The notes under the pieces were generated by a model, which searched no databases, was not told where the DNA came from, and was given only the letters and a program-made list of their open reading frames with translations. Made by a program: the position numbers and the translations under genes. From Siphonodentalium dalli (Eukaryota > Mollusca > Scaphopoda > Gadilida > Siphonodentaliidae), in NCBI GenBank assembly GCA_032622095.1, contig CP136069.1, positions 36,738,194 to 36,802,193 of the forward strand: a stretch of DNA of 64,000 nucleotides, read 5' to 3'. Below are positions 23,332-34,099 of the stretch, piece after piece. The first letter of the stretch is position 1. Every line of letters starts with the position of its first letter.

Positions 23332-24605
23332 TACCAGAACGTGTGTATAATTCCGTAATTATTTAATCCAAAAATCCAGTCGGAAAACATGTTGACAAAA
23401 CGTGGTTAAATGGCCGAAGCAGGAGGAGCTAACATATCACATGACTACGTGCGTCTCGTGCACTAATCGCGCATGGGAATGTCACCGAACATGATTCTGC
23501 AACCCACATGACTGTATCAGGAAGTTATCAGTACGCATGTGTAACAAATTGAAATCAGTTAGTTGTAAAAACTACACGCATGCGCAGATTGTAGTTACCC
23601 TCACCTTGAATTGTATCAGGCTACCTGAATTGTACACTCAATGTGAACGCATGTGATTACCTTGCCGCGTGCACGGGGATTCCGGGGGAACTCACAGGGG
23701 AATTCATGAAATGATGTGTCACATGCAATGATCGACGAACACACGACATGTCAGTGTTTACGTTCTATTATTTGTCGGATTTTAAGGATAAACGACACGT
23801 AGGTGAGTGGATGGTTTCACACTTGTATTAGTATTTAGTTGATAAATACATGTGCGTTGGTCCTAATTGTTACTTTTATAGGAATCATAGTCGCCTATGT
23901 TGTTTTAAGGGCAAGATGGATCTTACATGGCGTCAGCCATGATGGTAAGATCCAATGGATCTACTTTGTTACATGACATTGGTAATCGGATTGCCTGTAT
24001 TAATGTGCAAAAACTGAACATTCACGTGTGATTGGAATGAATAAACAGATCCCGCCAATGTGTACGTAGGCCCATATTGCAAACACTGTTCGCGAGTGCA
24101 AACACTGTTCGCGAGTATGTACTGTTGAGTTGTATCTTTCGGTGACAAAAAGTATGACGTCACCACGCATTCACCGGAGCTGTGTGATAAACATAATTTA
24201 TACTTTGCCAATCAACCCAAACCCCGCATGTGAACTTTATTCCACATCGGACACATTTGTACAACCATCCAAATATTTCTCTTCGTGCATTTGTTATCAT
24301 TGGTTATCAACATAATTTCATTATTATTATTGTGTATGTCACACGTATATGGATTACTGCATCATTGATTTTGTCCGGAATATTTAGTCCTTATGTGTGT
24401 GAGATCTGGCGCTTCTCAAATTCTCAATGCGTAATAGCAATGTCTGGTATAGTTCATATGTCGCATCTGTATGGTCGCTGATGTTTTGTGTTCTACATGT
24501 AGTTTTCTAGGCACTCTGTTCTAAGATTTGTCATTTTCTATATTTCCAGGTTGAAATAAAACATTACACAACCTTGGCGAGGTTCAGTTACGTCCTGGGC
24601 GAAAC
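23332..24605. other. sequence between LTR element and MITE B right half
   Basis: No gene recognised. A hairpin GGATCTTAC ... GGTAAGATCC lies at about 23,910-23,953, and CTGTTCGCGAGT is repeated twice near 24,087-24,118. It may belong to an older insertion into the MITE. Confidence 0.4.
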
Positions 24606-24910
24606 AAGTATAAAAGTAGATTATTCCAATAAGTGGCCGGATTTAGTGTACAGTCCCCATTTAAGGACTTAATTCGGTGAATAGTATCGATAAGTTAATA
24701 TCCAAACACTATCTCCACTAGAAAAATGTAACAATAATATTATTTACAATTACAACCACATCGACTGTACCATTTCAAAGAACACAGCGGTTGAACTACA
24801 CACAAATGTAAATAACTACTATATTATTCGGGACGCATTCAAGCCTTGACATAAGGTGTCTGTCATTTGCATGTCCACAGAGGGTGAATTTAGTGATGCT
24901 ACCCCCCTAG

Positions 24911-25003
24911 CGGGCTAGCATCACCAAATTCGCCATATGGGGACCTCATTCTGCTTACACATCAGCAGAATGAGGTTCCCAGAGTGTGAATGAATTTGGT
25001 GAT
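24911..25003. repeat. hairpin with nested inverted repeats
   Basis: GGGCTAGCATCACCAAATTC pairs with GAATTTGGTGATGCTAGCCC, and inside it GGACCTCATTCTGC pairs with GCAGAATGAGGT. This is a ~90-base two-step foldback. Confidence 0.8.
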
Positions 25004-25009
25004 GCTAGC

Positions 25010-26035
25010 CCGAAACGTCCAGGTGCCGAAACGTCCTGCACCAGATAATAGTCAACGCGTGTAATTCATTTATAACAATGACGCTATTTCCTGACTATAT
25101 GGGTATCAAATTTATGTATGATTAAGCGTTATTCGGTTTTTAACAGCCCAGCGAAGTGTTTCATACCACTTTAACTATATATTCAATCTGAGTAACAGGT
25201 GACAGCGATGTTTCCGATTGAATTTCTAAATGAGTATCCATATTTAAAGACATATAATATACTTGTTCGGGTCCGTGAAACTAATAAGTTATAGTACTCG
25301 GGCGCTATGCCAACTCGAGAAATACAACAATCTATTAACATTGCCGAAAATTTGAAGCAAATCGAGCATCTCACTCCATAGAAAACATTGTTTGAACAAC
25401 GCTAAACTGTAAATATTTACTACTTGATTCGGGACGCATCTATCGGCGAGAAAGTAACGAAAACGATTTCGCCATCGAGAGTCACTGCATTTAATTAATA
25501 TATAAGAATGACTGTTGTGTTATCTGTTCGGATATAATAATTCTGAAAATGACTACATTGAACAAGATTTTTCTCAATTTCTATTTAATCACCATACCGG
25601 GGTGTTTCACATCACGTTATTTTGAACAGGGTTAGTATATCGACTAAATAACGGAGATATTCAGAAAATTAAAAAAACCCGACGAAATGATTATAAAGAC
25701 TACTCTCAACTGCATAATAATCATGATGGCCTAATAACAAGTGACGGGTGGTGATTTATGCTGAAATTAATAAAAGTGATGCCAATGCCAAATAATAGTG
25801 AATTTTCTCCAAAATTAATACGCGTGCTGACGCTATTATTAGGCACCTGAGAGAATAATTACGGCCAAAGTTGATCACTTGTTATGAACTGTTTCAGACA
25901 AATCCGTTATTTAGTCAAAAGTCCGTTCTACAGTGGATTATCACTAATCCGATTAACTCAGGATATTCATTTCGAATACAATTCTAACATTAGTTGGCAT
26001 CTGTTAATCAGAATAACTATCAATGGCTATGTAAT
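25010..26035. other. unannotated intronic stretch
   Basis: AT-rich, with no gene, repeat or RNA that I can support. Confidence 0.5.
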
Positions 26036-26039
26036 CGTC

Positions 26040-26620
26040 ACCTCTACCCCCCCCCCCCCCGGTTAAGGATATTTAATTTCTATGTAATCACCCCCACCTG
26101 GTTAAGGATATGTCTATGCAATCGTCACCCCGACCACCGGTTAAGGATATTTCTATGTAATCGTCAACCCCATCCGGTTAATGATATTTCTATGTAACCG
26201 TCACTCCCCCCGGTTAAGATAATCGTCACCCCCCCCCCCCCCGCGGCTAATGATATTTCTATGTAATCGTCACACCGGTTAAGATAATCGTCTCCCCCGT
26301 TTAAGGTGTAATTATCACCCCCGGTTAGGGATAATTCTGTGTAATCGTGAAACCCCCCCCCCGCAGTTAATGATATTTCTATGTAATCGTCACACCGGTT
26401 AAGATAATCGTCTCCCCCGTTTAAGGTGTAATTATCACCCCCGGTTAAGGATAATTCTGTGTAATCGTGAACCCCCCCCCCCCCCCGCAGTTAATGATAT
26501 TTCTATGTAATCGTCACCCCCGGGTTAAGGATATTTCTGTGTAATCATCACCCCCCTCCCCCGGCTGAGGATATTTCTATGTAATCGCTACCACCGGTTA
26601 AGCTTTAAACCCCGGTTATG
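26040..26620 (+). repeat. C-rich minisatellite
   Basis: Units of roughly 30-60 bases with GGTTAAGGATATTTCTATGT and AATCGTCACC followed by C runs of 5-16. The block at about 26,215-26,335 is repeated almost exactly at 26,345-26,480. The C runs will be polymorphic and error-prone. Confidence 0.85.
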
Positions 26621-26639
26621 GTGTAATTGTCACCTGTTC

Positions 26640-27170
26640 TGAAAAAAATTCCAGCTGTTCTCAAATGTTCGCACAGAAGTGAAATAAACGCTTCTTTATC
26701 CCCAACATATCAGGAATAGACTAACACGGAAAGCTCTTTTTTGTTTCAGCCATGCACATGGCCTATGTTTGCTTTGGAACGAACCACCGGGTTCAATGTC
26801 GTATTGTTATAACATCAATGCGTATTGCTGGGATTATAGTGCCCGTAGAAAGGTACATCAATTATTTATGGACCTATTTCGGCACCGGGAGAAATTCAAA
26901 AGCGAATAATATTAGGTGTATTTTGGAGCGCAAACCGCCATTTGATTTAAATTGTAGCACGAAAATAAATTGAATGTACCGCAGTCTGAGAATATATAAG
27001 TATTTCATCGCCATTGTGTTAGTATTTCACCGCCATTGTGTAAGTATTTCATCGCCATTGATAAGATCAGTATTGTGACATAATACATCCACATGGGGCA
27101 AAGGCCATATGCAATATATATTCATTACACAAATATATGACAAAATTATACAATATGAAAGAAATCGATT
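26640..27170. other. unannotated intronic stretch
   Basis: No gene seen. A short tandem CGCCATTGTGTTAGTATTTCA-like motif occurs three times at about 27,000-27,060. Confidence 0.5.
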
Positions 27171-27174
27171 TCTT

Positions 27175-27447
27175 CTATCGCTCCCTGAAAAAACGCCGGA
27201 CCAGGTTACAGACTAATTTGGAAACATCAATTTGTTCATTTTTCATTAGGAACAGAAATTTATACTCATGCTTCATAGCACCGAAAGCAGGAACCATTGT
27301 TTGTATTTCGTCAAAGAATGTTTCTCGTGATTTATTATAAAATGAACATGTCATAATAAAGTGTTCGTCCGTTTCAATTGTTGTCTGGTTACATATTTTG
27401 CAAACCCATTTCTCATATGGAAGTTTGTCACACCTTTTAGACGTCAA
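27175..27447 (-). pseudogene. LINE reverse-transcriptase C-terminal relic
   Basis: An uninterrupted 90-codon frame reads CKICNQTTIETDEHFIMTC followed by a basic/hydrophobic end. The Cys-x2-Cys ... E-x-x-x-H-F/L ... C arrangement is typical of the zinc-finger-like segment after the reverse transcriptase domain of many invertebrate non-LTR elements. Upstream RT sequence is cut off by the foldback at 27,468. It is a 5'-truncated or disrupted fragment, not a functional gene. The stop is in the repeat's own 3' end. Confidence 0.6.
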
Positions 27448-27467
27448 GTATGTGGTTACCTACATTA

Positions 27468-27670
27468 ATGCCATAAATAATCGACTCCTTAACCACAGCT
27501 GAATTATGGGTAATTTTCAGGATTTAGTCCGAAATATGGCTTGTTGCCATTCACCGGACAACTCCCACTGAGAGCTTCCCGGTGAATGGCAACAAGCCAT
27601 ATTTCCGACTAAATCCTAAAAAAATTATACCCATAATTCTGCTGTTTAAGGAGTCGATTATTTAGGGCAT
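27468..27670. mobile_element. foldback MITE with ~90-bp arms
   Basis: ATAAATAATCGACTCCTTAA at the left pairs with TTAAGGAGTCGATTATTTA at the right, and complementarity continues inward through CCATTCACCGG/CCGGTGAATGG with a ~20-base loop. The arms are nearly perfect, so the insertion is fairly young. Confidence 0.85.
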
Positions 27671-28075
27671 CACTGTACTCGGAGTTTGCTAAACTTCCAT
27701 TTCATTTCAATGTTCTTCCCATGAATTAAATAGGGCTCCATCGTATACATATCTTTAAAGGGGTACTGCAACCCTTTTCATATATCTCAAAATATTGTTA
27801 TCGCTTCATTGACCAGTGGAAATCTGCCAAGCTCTGCTCGGGGTGCATGGTTAGAATATTTCCTGTTTATGCATAGCGCAGATTTACAAAACTTCAAATG
27901 AGTTATGTCGATCGTATTAGATCAGTTGTGTGCAGTGAAAAGTTGGATTTCTTTTGGATTTTGAAATTGAAATACCAGTTATGTCATATGCTCTTTTTCC
28001 AATGTAAGAACCACCATTTCCTATGATCATCCACGTGAAACAAATTATTCTATAGCTAGTGTCAAAATAACTCAC

Positions 28076-28203
28076 CGAACGATGGCTTGCACATCACCGC
28101 ATAGCGATACATGCTAATGGCTACATATGTGCACAACGTAGATAAGACAGTCACATGGGACACAAATCCACTGATACGGCATCCAATATCACCGAACATC
28201 CAG
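28076..28203 (-). CDS. opsin-family GPCR, exon with ECL1-TM3-ICL2
   Basis: This exon is too short for a routine ORF list. It is bounded by acceptor CTTTCAG (ends 28,204) and donor GTGAGT (28,075). It enters in phase 2, matching the exon at 47,623, and leaves in phase 1, matching 15,549. It reads WMFGDIGCRISGF, then TM3, then YVAISMYRYAVMCKPSF. The Cys is the conserved TM3 disulfide cysteine (C110 in bovine numbering). The residue three later (site 113) is Ser, so the counterion must be the Glu in the next exon. W-x-FG-x-x-xC and CKP after TM3 are typical of opsins. The E/DRY motif is replaced by YRY, an unusual change at the G-protein switch. Confidence 0.92.
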
Positions 28204-28343
28204 CTGAAAGAATGTCCATGTGTTTGTTATTAGCAGCACATAATATAATGGCTTCGAAATGCATCTTACAAACACCAACACCTTGCAAGAAATAATTATG
28301 TTTTATGTTCTCAAATAACGCAACGTGTTTGTTGCAATACAAT

Positions 28344-28405
28344 GATATCTCAATACAATGATATCACAATACAATGATATCACAATACAATGATATCACA
28401 ATATT
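28344..28405 (+). repeat. 16-bp tandem repeat, four copies
   Basis: CAATACAATGATATCA repeated four times with one substitution. Confidence 0.85.
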
Positions 28406-28416
28406 ATGCTGTTACC

Positions 28417-28844
28417 TAAGGGTACGTTCATACACTGGCAAGTTTGCACGGTATGGTTTGCAGGCATTTTGTCGTAGAAAACGATATGGTGCCATAATAT
28501 GAACGGAAACGAGCATATAAAGTGCATCTGTGGAATTATGTGCCACAGCTAACTACGTGCGAAGTAAAATATCCGTAGTTCCACTAGTAACGATGCTACC
28601 GGAATTTGCCTGTAAATATCATGCAATTATCTCACAAGAATAAATCATACAGGTATTTGAAGGCAAATTCCAATAGCACTGTTACAATTGGAATTAGATA
28701 AATGTTACGGCTCATGTCTTTCGCTTTAGTAAAGATGCATGTTATGTGCACGTTTCCGTTCATATTATGTCACCATGTGGTTTTATATGACGAAATGCCT
28801 GCAAAAACATACCGTGCAAACTTGCCAGCGTATGAACGTAGCCT
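28417..28844. mobile_element. foldback element with ~95-bp arms
   Basis: GGTACGTTCATACACTGGCA at the left pairs with TGCCAGCGTATGAACGTA at the right. Complementarity runs inward to CATAATATGAACGGAAACG / CGTTTCCGTTCATATTATG. The central part holds a second inverted pair around GGAATTTGCCTGTAAAT. Non-autonomous, with no ORF. Confidence 0.8.
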
Positions 28845-29077
28845 AATGGCCAGTTACAAATATGAAGCTTGCAACTGAATATCAGTGAACAATTCCGAAT
28901 GTCATCAATTATAATCCTCAAGTTAAGATTCGATGGGATGGTAACTAACTAACTAACTATATATCTAACAAACTAACACACTAACTAATTGTTTATTGGA
29001 TGACACATGAAACATGCATGGCATGTATATGTTTATGATCCTACCCTTATTCCATTCAATACATCCATTCTATAAAT

Positions 29078-29560
29078 TGTGATATTAAACGTTCTTTTCA
29101 TAGCAGAAAATAGTGCCAGGTAACCTTTGAATTCCGGTTTGTCGTCTGTTTACATTCCGCACTCTATGTCTACAAATACCACGGCTTCCATTAGTTTTCA
29201 AACAAAACACTAACGAATGAAGAGTTTGAAAAGTTAATTCATTAAATGTATGTCACTAAATGCATGAAAAAGTCTTTTTTTTTAATCTGGGACTATTTCT
29301 TTACGCGGGTAAACAATGCATAGTTAAGTGAAACGTCATCGCAGCCGATGTCAGTGTTCACGTCCCATTTTTTATTGAAGTATGTTTTATCGAGGTTTTG
29401 GATCATGTAATAAATAAAATCAACAACTCGCCCCCAGTTTGTAGCGGAATTTTCAAAACTCGTCCAGTAAATTAGGTGTGGACCTCGCCAAAGCCTCGCC
29501 CAGACTCAATTCACTGAACTCGTATTATAAATTCCGCTATAAACTGGGGACTCAATGTAG
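29078..29560 (+). repeat. ~480-bp dispersed repeat C, left copy
   Basis: Homologous in inverted orientation to 39,930-40,396. Shared segments include ATAAATTGTGATATTAAACG at the outer edge, AATAGTGCCAGGT, CTGGGACTATTTCTTTAC and an inner palindrome AGCGGAATTT ... AAATTCCGCTATA. The two copies are diverged, perhaps 75-80% alike by eye. Confidence 0.75.
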
Positions 29561-29689
29561 ATTCTCTATACAATGTTAGAAATAAATGTTATAAACATTA
29601 TCCGGGCGATGCCATGGCGTCTTCCAGACATCATACAGGCAAAACATACACCGATTATTAAACCCACCCCATGTAACCGCGTGTATATA

Positions 29690-29975
29690 GCCATATGGTG
29701 TCATTTGAGTTTCTGTGTTAATATTAAGTATAGGAATTGGTGTTGATGAATAGATATGTGGATGTAAGATGTTTATATATAGACATGGTGCCCTTTGAGT
29801 TTACTATGTTAATATTAAGTAGGAATTGGTGTTGATAAATAAATGGGTGGATGTAAGGTGTTTATATATATAGTCATATATATTAATATTAAGTAGGAAA
29901 TGGTGTTTATGAATAGATGTATGTATGTAAGATGGTTATATATAGTCATGGTGTCGTTGGAGTTTACTATGTTAA
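29690..29975 (+). repeat. 91-bp repeat family, short array
   Basis: About three units with GTTAATATTAAGTA, GAATTGGTGTT and GATGTTTATATATAG. The same family forms the long array at 44,490-45,910. Confidence 0.85.
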
Positions 29976-29976
29976 T

Positions 29977-30020
29977 AAGCCCACGTACGCTCCGCCCCGC
30001 AGGGACGGAGCGGTGGGCTT
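29977..30020. repeat. GC-rich hairpin at array edge
   Basis: AAGCCCAC/GTGGGCTT and an inner GCTCCG/CGGAGC stem close a short loop. It directly abuts the 91-bp array; the long array at 44.47 kb also starts beside GTGGGCTTTA. Confidence 0.7.
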
Positions 30021-30039
30021 TAGTTGGTACTGGGTGTAC

Positions 30040-31185
30040 GCACTCGACGCTGGGAGAGCATTGGATCTGCAATACTGATAAACGAAAAATAAGTTTCTAA
30101 AAATATATCATGACCCCGACACACACTTTGAACTTTGAACTCGTCTTCCCATGCCACATATGCAGCGATTGGATAATCGCGTTTGTCTTAACCAATCAGA
30201 ATCAACGTTGCTCACATACGGTTGTTAGGCAAGTGATGCTATTCAAACAAAGTTGAAAATCGCCACCTCGGATTATTATTTCCACGAATTACCAACTACA
30301 ACACACGCGTTGGGCGAGAAAAAAAAACTGCTTACATTATGATATACAAGGTGAGTATATGTACATGATCATTATCGGGTGTAGGATGTACCATGGTACG
30401 CCTTGTTTGGCCGCGAATGTAACAAATTCACCAATTATAGCCAATTCCCAGGCGATGGCAGACTGACTCTTGACCGTTGACTCCAAGTTTAGTGACTCGG
30501 GTTCAAATTCATAATTCCACGATTCACTCTTGCAACAAATTTAGAAATTACAATTTGAACGAATCAAGCATCTACTTCATTTGTGATTATACTTGCGAGT
30601 ACTATGTTACGTACACAGCTACAAAATTAATTTATGAACACAGTTTTGTCAAAGGTGTCATTACCTGCGACCAGAAATTATTTAGACAGAACGGAAGCGA
30701 TCGAATTCTCGCATTGCTGACTTTTCGAATGATAGAACACTGACACACGGCGATGGTAAAATGGTTTTCACGGTGATAATCCTGATGAGAAAGTATGGAA
30801 TAAGACAATAAGTCTGCCGTACGTAACACTGACTACAGACTAGTACAGTACATTACCGGTACCGTTTATTAATATAAGTTATAACAGTAGCATCTTCACA
30901 CCTTTTTCAAAAATTTGCAACATCTGGGAATTTTTTATATAAAGTGGTATTATATTGATCCTAAAGCATAACCAAATTGAGAAAAATGAAAATTATGTGA
31001 CGTGATTTTTTTCTGAATTTTCGAAAAATTGACGTCAATTTTTTTTTTCTGCCAAAATGTTTAAGTCCATTCAAAGACATGCTCAAGGCAACAAATTGTT
31101 TCATACTTGTCATCGAGCTATTATTGGGCAAACAGAGACATTAAACTGCCATTAAACAATTGTTATCCAGAAATCACAAAGCCTG
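30040..31185. other. unannotated intronic stretch
   Basis: No convincing gene or repeat on either strand. Confidence 0.5.
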
Positions 31186-32755
31186 TATCACCTAGACCCG
31201 ATGGCACTAGAAATTCATCATTTCTAGTGCCGCACGGCATGCCATACCCTGTGTAGAACTATCTATTTCACAACATTTTTCATCTAAACAATGAATGCTA
31301 GCCTTATTACCTCACCATATATTTTCAGTCGGTACTCCCCGCCACAAGTTGACGCCAAAAGTTCCCTGTGTCGGTGTATCTAAATCCTTTAATCGGACAT
31401 TTCTAAACTGTCGAATATTGGTGACCTGGATAAGTCGTCCATCCTCACGTTCTTGTTGACATTTTACACAAGGCCACGTGCTCGGAAGAACTACTGGGTA
31501 ATTTACTACGTCCGGTTTGGCCTATAGTCCATTTCACGAATAACCGTTAACTGATTTCAAGATTTTATTGTTAGCAAACCATTACAACGGTGTGAGTGTG
31601 TAATATAATGAAACATCCTAGTTGAACCAAGCGAACAATATAACTTCTGTCTTGTGTATATACTATTACAGCATAGTGTTAAATGTTAGTAATTATGTAG
31701 GCCTTGAAGATTTACCTGCATATCTATAGCTAGGAAGGCCTACATACAAAATCTAATTTTTTGGTATGTGGCTTTGTAGATGTTCGCCAATCGCCATGGC
31801 TGCATGCATGTGTCATCGACATGATACCTATACGTATTCATCGTATTTTGTTTCTTTTTATTGGCTTGGTATGCAAACTGACATTAAATTGGACATTTTC
31901 GACAAATTTGTTGTTATATCGGACAATGGAATATTTAAGTCATCAAAATGGACGAAGGAACGATCACTAGATCTTATTGAACGATGCCCAGCGACTGATA
32001 AGTTCACACCGACTGACATGCCCGCAGCAGTTTTTGTCTCAAATAAATTGTTATCAAAAGTTCAAAACACATATTTCTGGCCGAGAAATAAGCGGAGTAA
32101 GTGTGATCATCATTTATCCACGCACTTGACAAATGTGGACCTGGTTTCTATTCGACACAAGCATGGAACATTGATATAAATCTATAAGTTTCATTTTTGT
32201 GTAACAAACGGACAACTTTAATAGCTTCAATTTTTCGCGTGACGGTAATGACGGGGTACAGGGGTGTCGATTTTTGATATTTTGAATCAGCAAAAACAAA
32301 AATTACATATATCATTGAAAGATGCATCTCCTGAATATACGAGATATGAAGATCACTCCGTTTTATCCGGAAATGTATCTGCTAACCGATAAAACAATCT
32401 CACTTCTTATAATTTCACTTTTAACAAATCGTGTGGTGGGTGAGAGACATCTCATTTTAGTGATTATGGGGTATAAAAGGACGTAAAAAAATCTCAATAG
32501 AACTATATATAGATGTTCATCGAGCGTTAGCTCATAACGCAAAACATAGACTGGTCAGTTTGGTTTTCTGACATTTACGACAATTTTGTCGCATAAAATA
32601 AATAAAAATACGATGACAAACTGGAAATGTTTATGCACATTCCGGACGGGATATATGTCCCTGGCACATATTTGAAATTTCACGGAAAATATGAAAGATA
32701 ACAAAGTTATAGCCTAATTAGTTTTATAGACCCGTTCTAAATATCCCAGCGTAAA

Positions 32756-33080
32756 GCTGAAGGGGTCACTCTCACCAAAAAAAAGTGCCGAAGGGTACAC
32801 AGGATTTTCAAAATGTGCTGAAGGGTACACAGTGTTTGAAATGTCGTTCTAAAGGCATTCAGTTTTCGTATCTGCCATGATTTCTGTTAGAAAATAATTG
32901 TTTACATTCCAATGAATATTAAAATGTACTGAAAACAAACTGCTAATGGGCGCCAGACTTTCATAAACACAATTTAAGTAATGGTGTTCGTGCCGGTCAC
33001 AAATCATGTGTACCCTTCAGCATATTTTCAAACCCTGTGTACCCTTCAGCACTTTTTTTGGTGAGAGTGACCCCTTCAGC
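32756..33080 (+). mobile_element. Mutator-like MITE, copy 1 (nested)
   Basis: Ends GCTGAAGGGGTCACTCTCAC and its complement, with subterminal repeats of GCTGAAGGGTACACA. Flanks CAGCGTAAA and CATAGTAAA match at 7 of 9 positions, fitting an old 9-bp duplication. It is inserted inside the 2.9-kb long-TIR element. Confidence 0.75.
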
Positions 33081-33399
33081 CATAGTAAATGCATGCCGAC
33101 GATAAGCAGGTGTGCGTAGAAATACCAAGCAGAACCAAGTTGGAGAAAACTAAGGCGGAAAATGACACTTAAAGCATGTTTTGTGATGTATAATGAAGAA
33201 TTAAACCATAATAATGCAACATGACGTGATTTTATTTGAGTTTTGTTGACATATAGCGAGCGTAAATCTAAAAAAAAACAGTGCGGCGATCGCGAAAACT
33301 TTTCAGTTTTTGGTAGGCCTATTTCGTCATTTATACAGATCGCTGTGTTTGGATACTTTCTGTCACAGAACGCAACATAAGCTCCATCCTGAGTTCAGT

Positions 33400-33620
33400 C
33401 TCCTATATGCACAGGACTTACCCTGCCAGCACCTACATGGAATGTGAAGCAATGTCGTATTTATTTATTTTAGAAGCAAATTTGATACCTCCTATATACA
33501 TATTTATTTTAGATTTGTGTAGGTTACAGCTAATTCTGCATTATTCTGAGAAACATAAATGTCCATATTCGTTTGAAAATGGTCTAGGTCAAGCCAGAAT
33601 GAATTGTAACTGACAAAACA
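33400..33620 (+). repeat. dispersed repeat D, copy 1
   Basis: Resembles 58,880-59,055: both contain GGAATGTGA(A/G)G, a GCATTATTC(T/G)GAGAAAC segment and AGAATGAATTGTAAC(T/C)GACAAA. Nature unknown. Confidence 0.6.
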
Positions 33621-34099
33621 CTTCTGTAAAAAAATATTTTATTTAAAAAAATACACGTGCAGCGTTAAGACTTCTCTTGGCGCGGAGACTGAACTCTGTC
33701 TGCAGCTTGAACACAACAGTCAATAGTTATTCGTGAAATGGACTATAGGCCAAACCGGACGTAGTAAATTACCAAGTAGTTCTTCCGAGCACGTGGCCTT
33801 GTGTAAAATGTCAACAAGAACGTGAGGATGGACGACTTATCCAGGTCACCAATATTCGACAGTTTAGAAATGTCCGATTAAAGGATTTAGATACACCGAC
33901 ACAGGGAACTTTTGGCGTCAACTTGTGGCGGGGAGTACCGACTGAAAATATATGGTGAGGTAATAAGGCTAGCATTCATTGTTTAGATGAAAAATGTTGT
34001 GAAATAGATAGTTCTACACAGGGTATGGCAGGCCGTGCGGCACTAGAAATGATGAATTCATGAAATACATTTCTAGTGCCATCGGGTCTAGTATCACCT

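Larger units (their letters stand above)
15620..24664. mobile_element. TTAA-flanked MITE family B, copy split by later insertion
   Basis: The left part (15,620 to about 15,885) and right part (about 24,606-24,664) match the two halves of the intact 250-bp copy at 55,776-56,027. The termini are TTAAAGGGGGACTGTACACT and the complementary ...GTGTACAGTCCCCATTTAA. About 8.7 kb separates the halves: the LTR element plus about 1.7 kb of other sequence (15,886-16,281 and 23,332-24,605). Either the short MITE received serial insertions, or this is a longer parent from which the short copies derive by internal deletion. Confidence 0.55.
15550..28075 (-). other. opsin intron between TM3 and TM4 exons
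   Basis: About 12.5 kb, phase 1, bounded by GTGAGT (28,075) and TTTCAG (15,550). It contains the LTR retrotransposon, a split MITE, a C-rich minisatellite, a LINE relic and a foldback. Confidence 0.85.
31192..34091. mobile_element. 2.9-kb DNA element with ~360-bp terminal inverted repeats
   Basis: The left arm (31,192 to about 31,545) and right arm (about 33,726-34,091) are almost perfect complements, starting CTAGACCCGATGGCACTAG. The element is flanked by a 6-bp duplication TATCAC (31,186-31,191 and 34,092-34,097). The right arm has a ~15-base insertion in its terminal hairpin. The interior holds a 137-codon ORF without recognised domains (31,766-32,179, +) and a nested Mutator-like MITE. 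A 6-bp duplication with very long arms is seen in Polintons and a few others, but the size is far too small and no Polinton gene is present. Confidence 0.88.

Noticed and set aside
26040-26620. CRISPR-like regularly spaced repeats
   Set aside because: Units are imperfect, C-tract driven and without unique equal-length spacers; the context is eukaryotic intron.
31192-34091. Polinton/Maverick identity
   Set aside because: The 6-bp duplication and long arms fit, but the size is 2.9 kb and no polymerase, integrase, ATPase or capsid frame is present.
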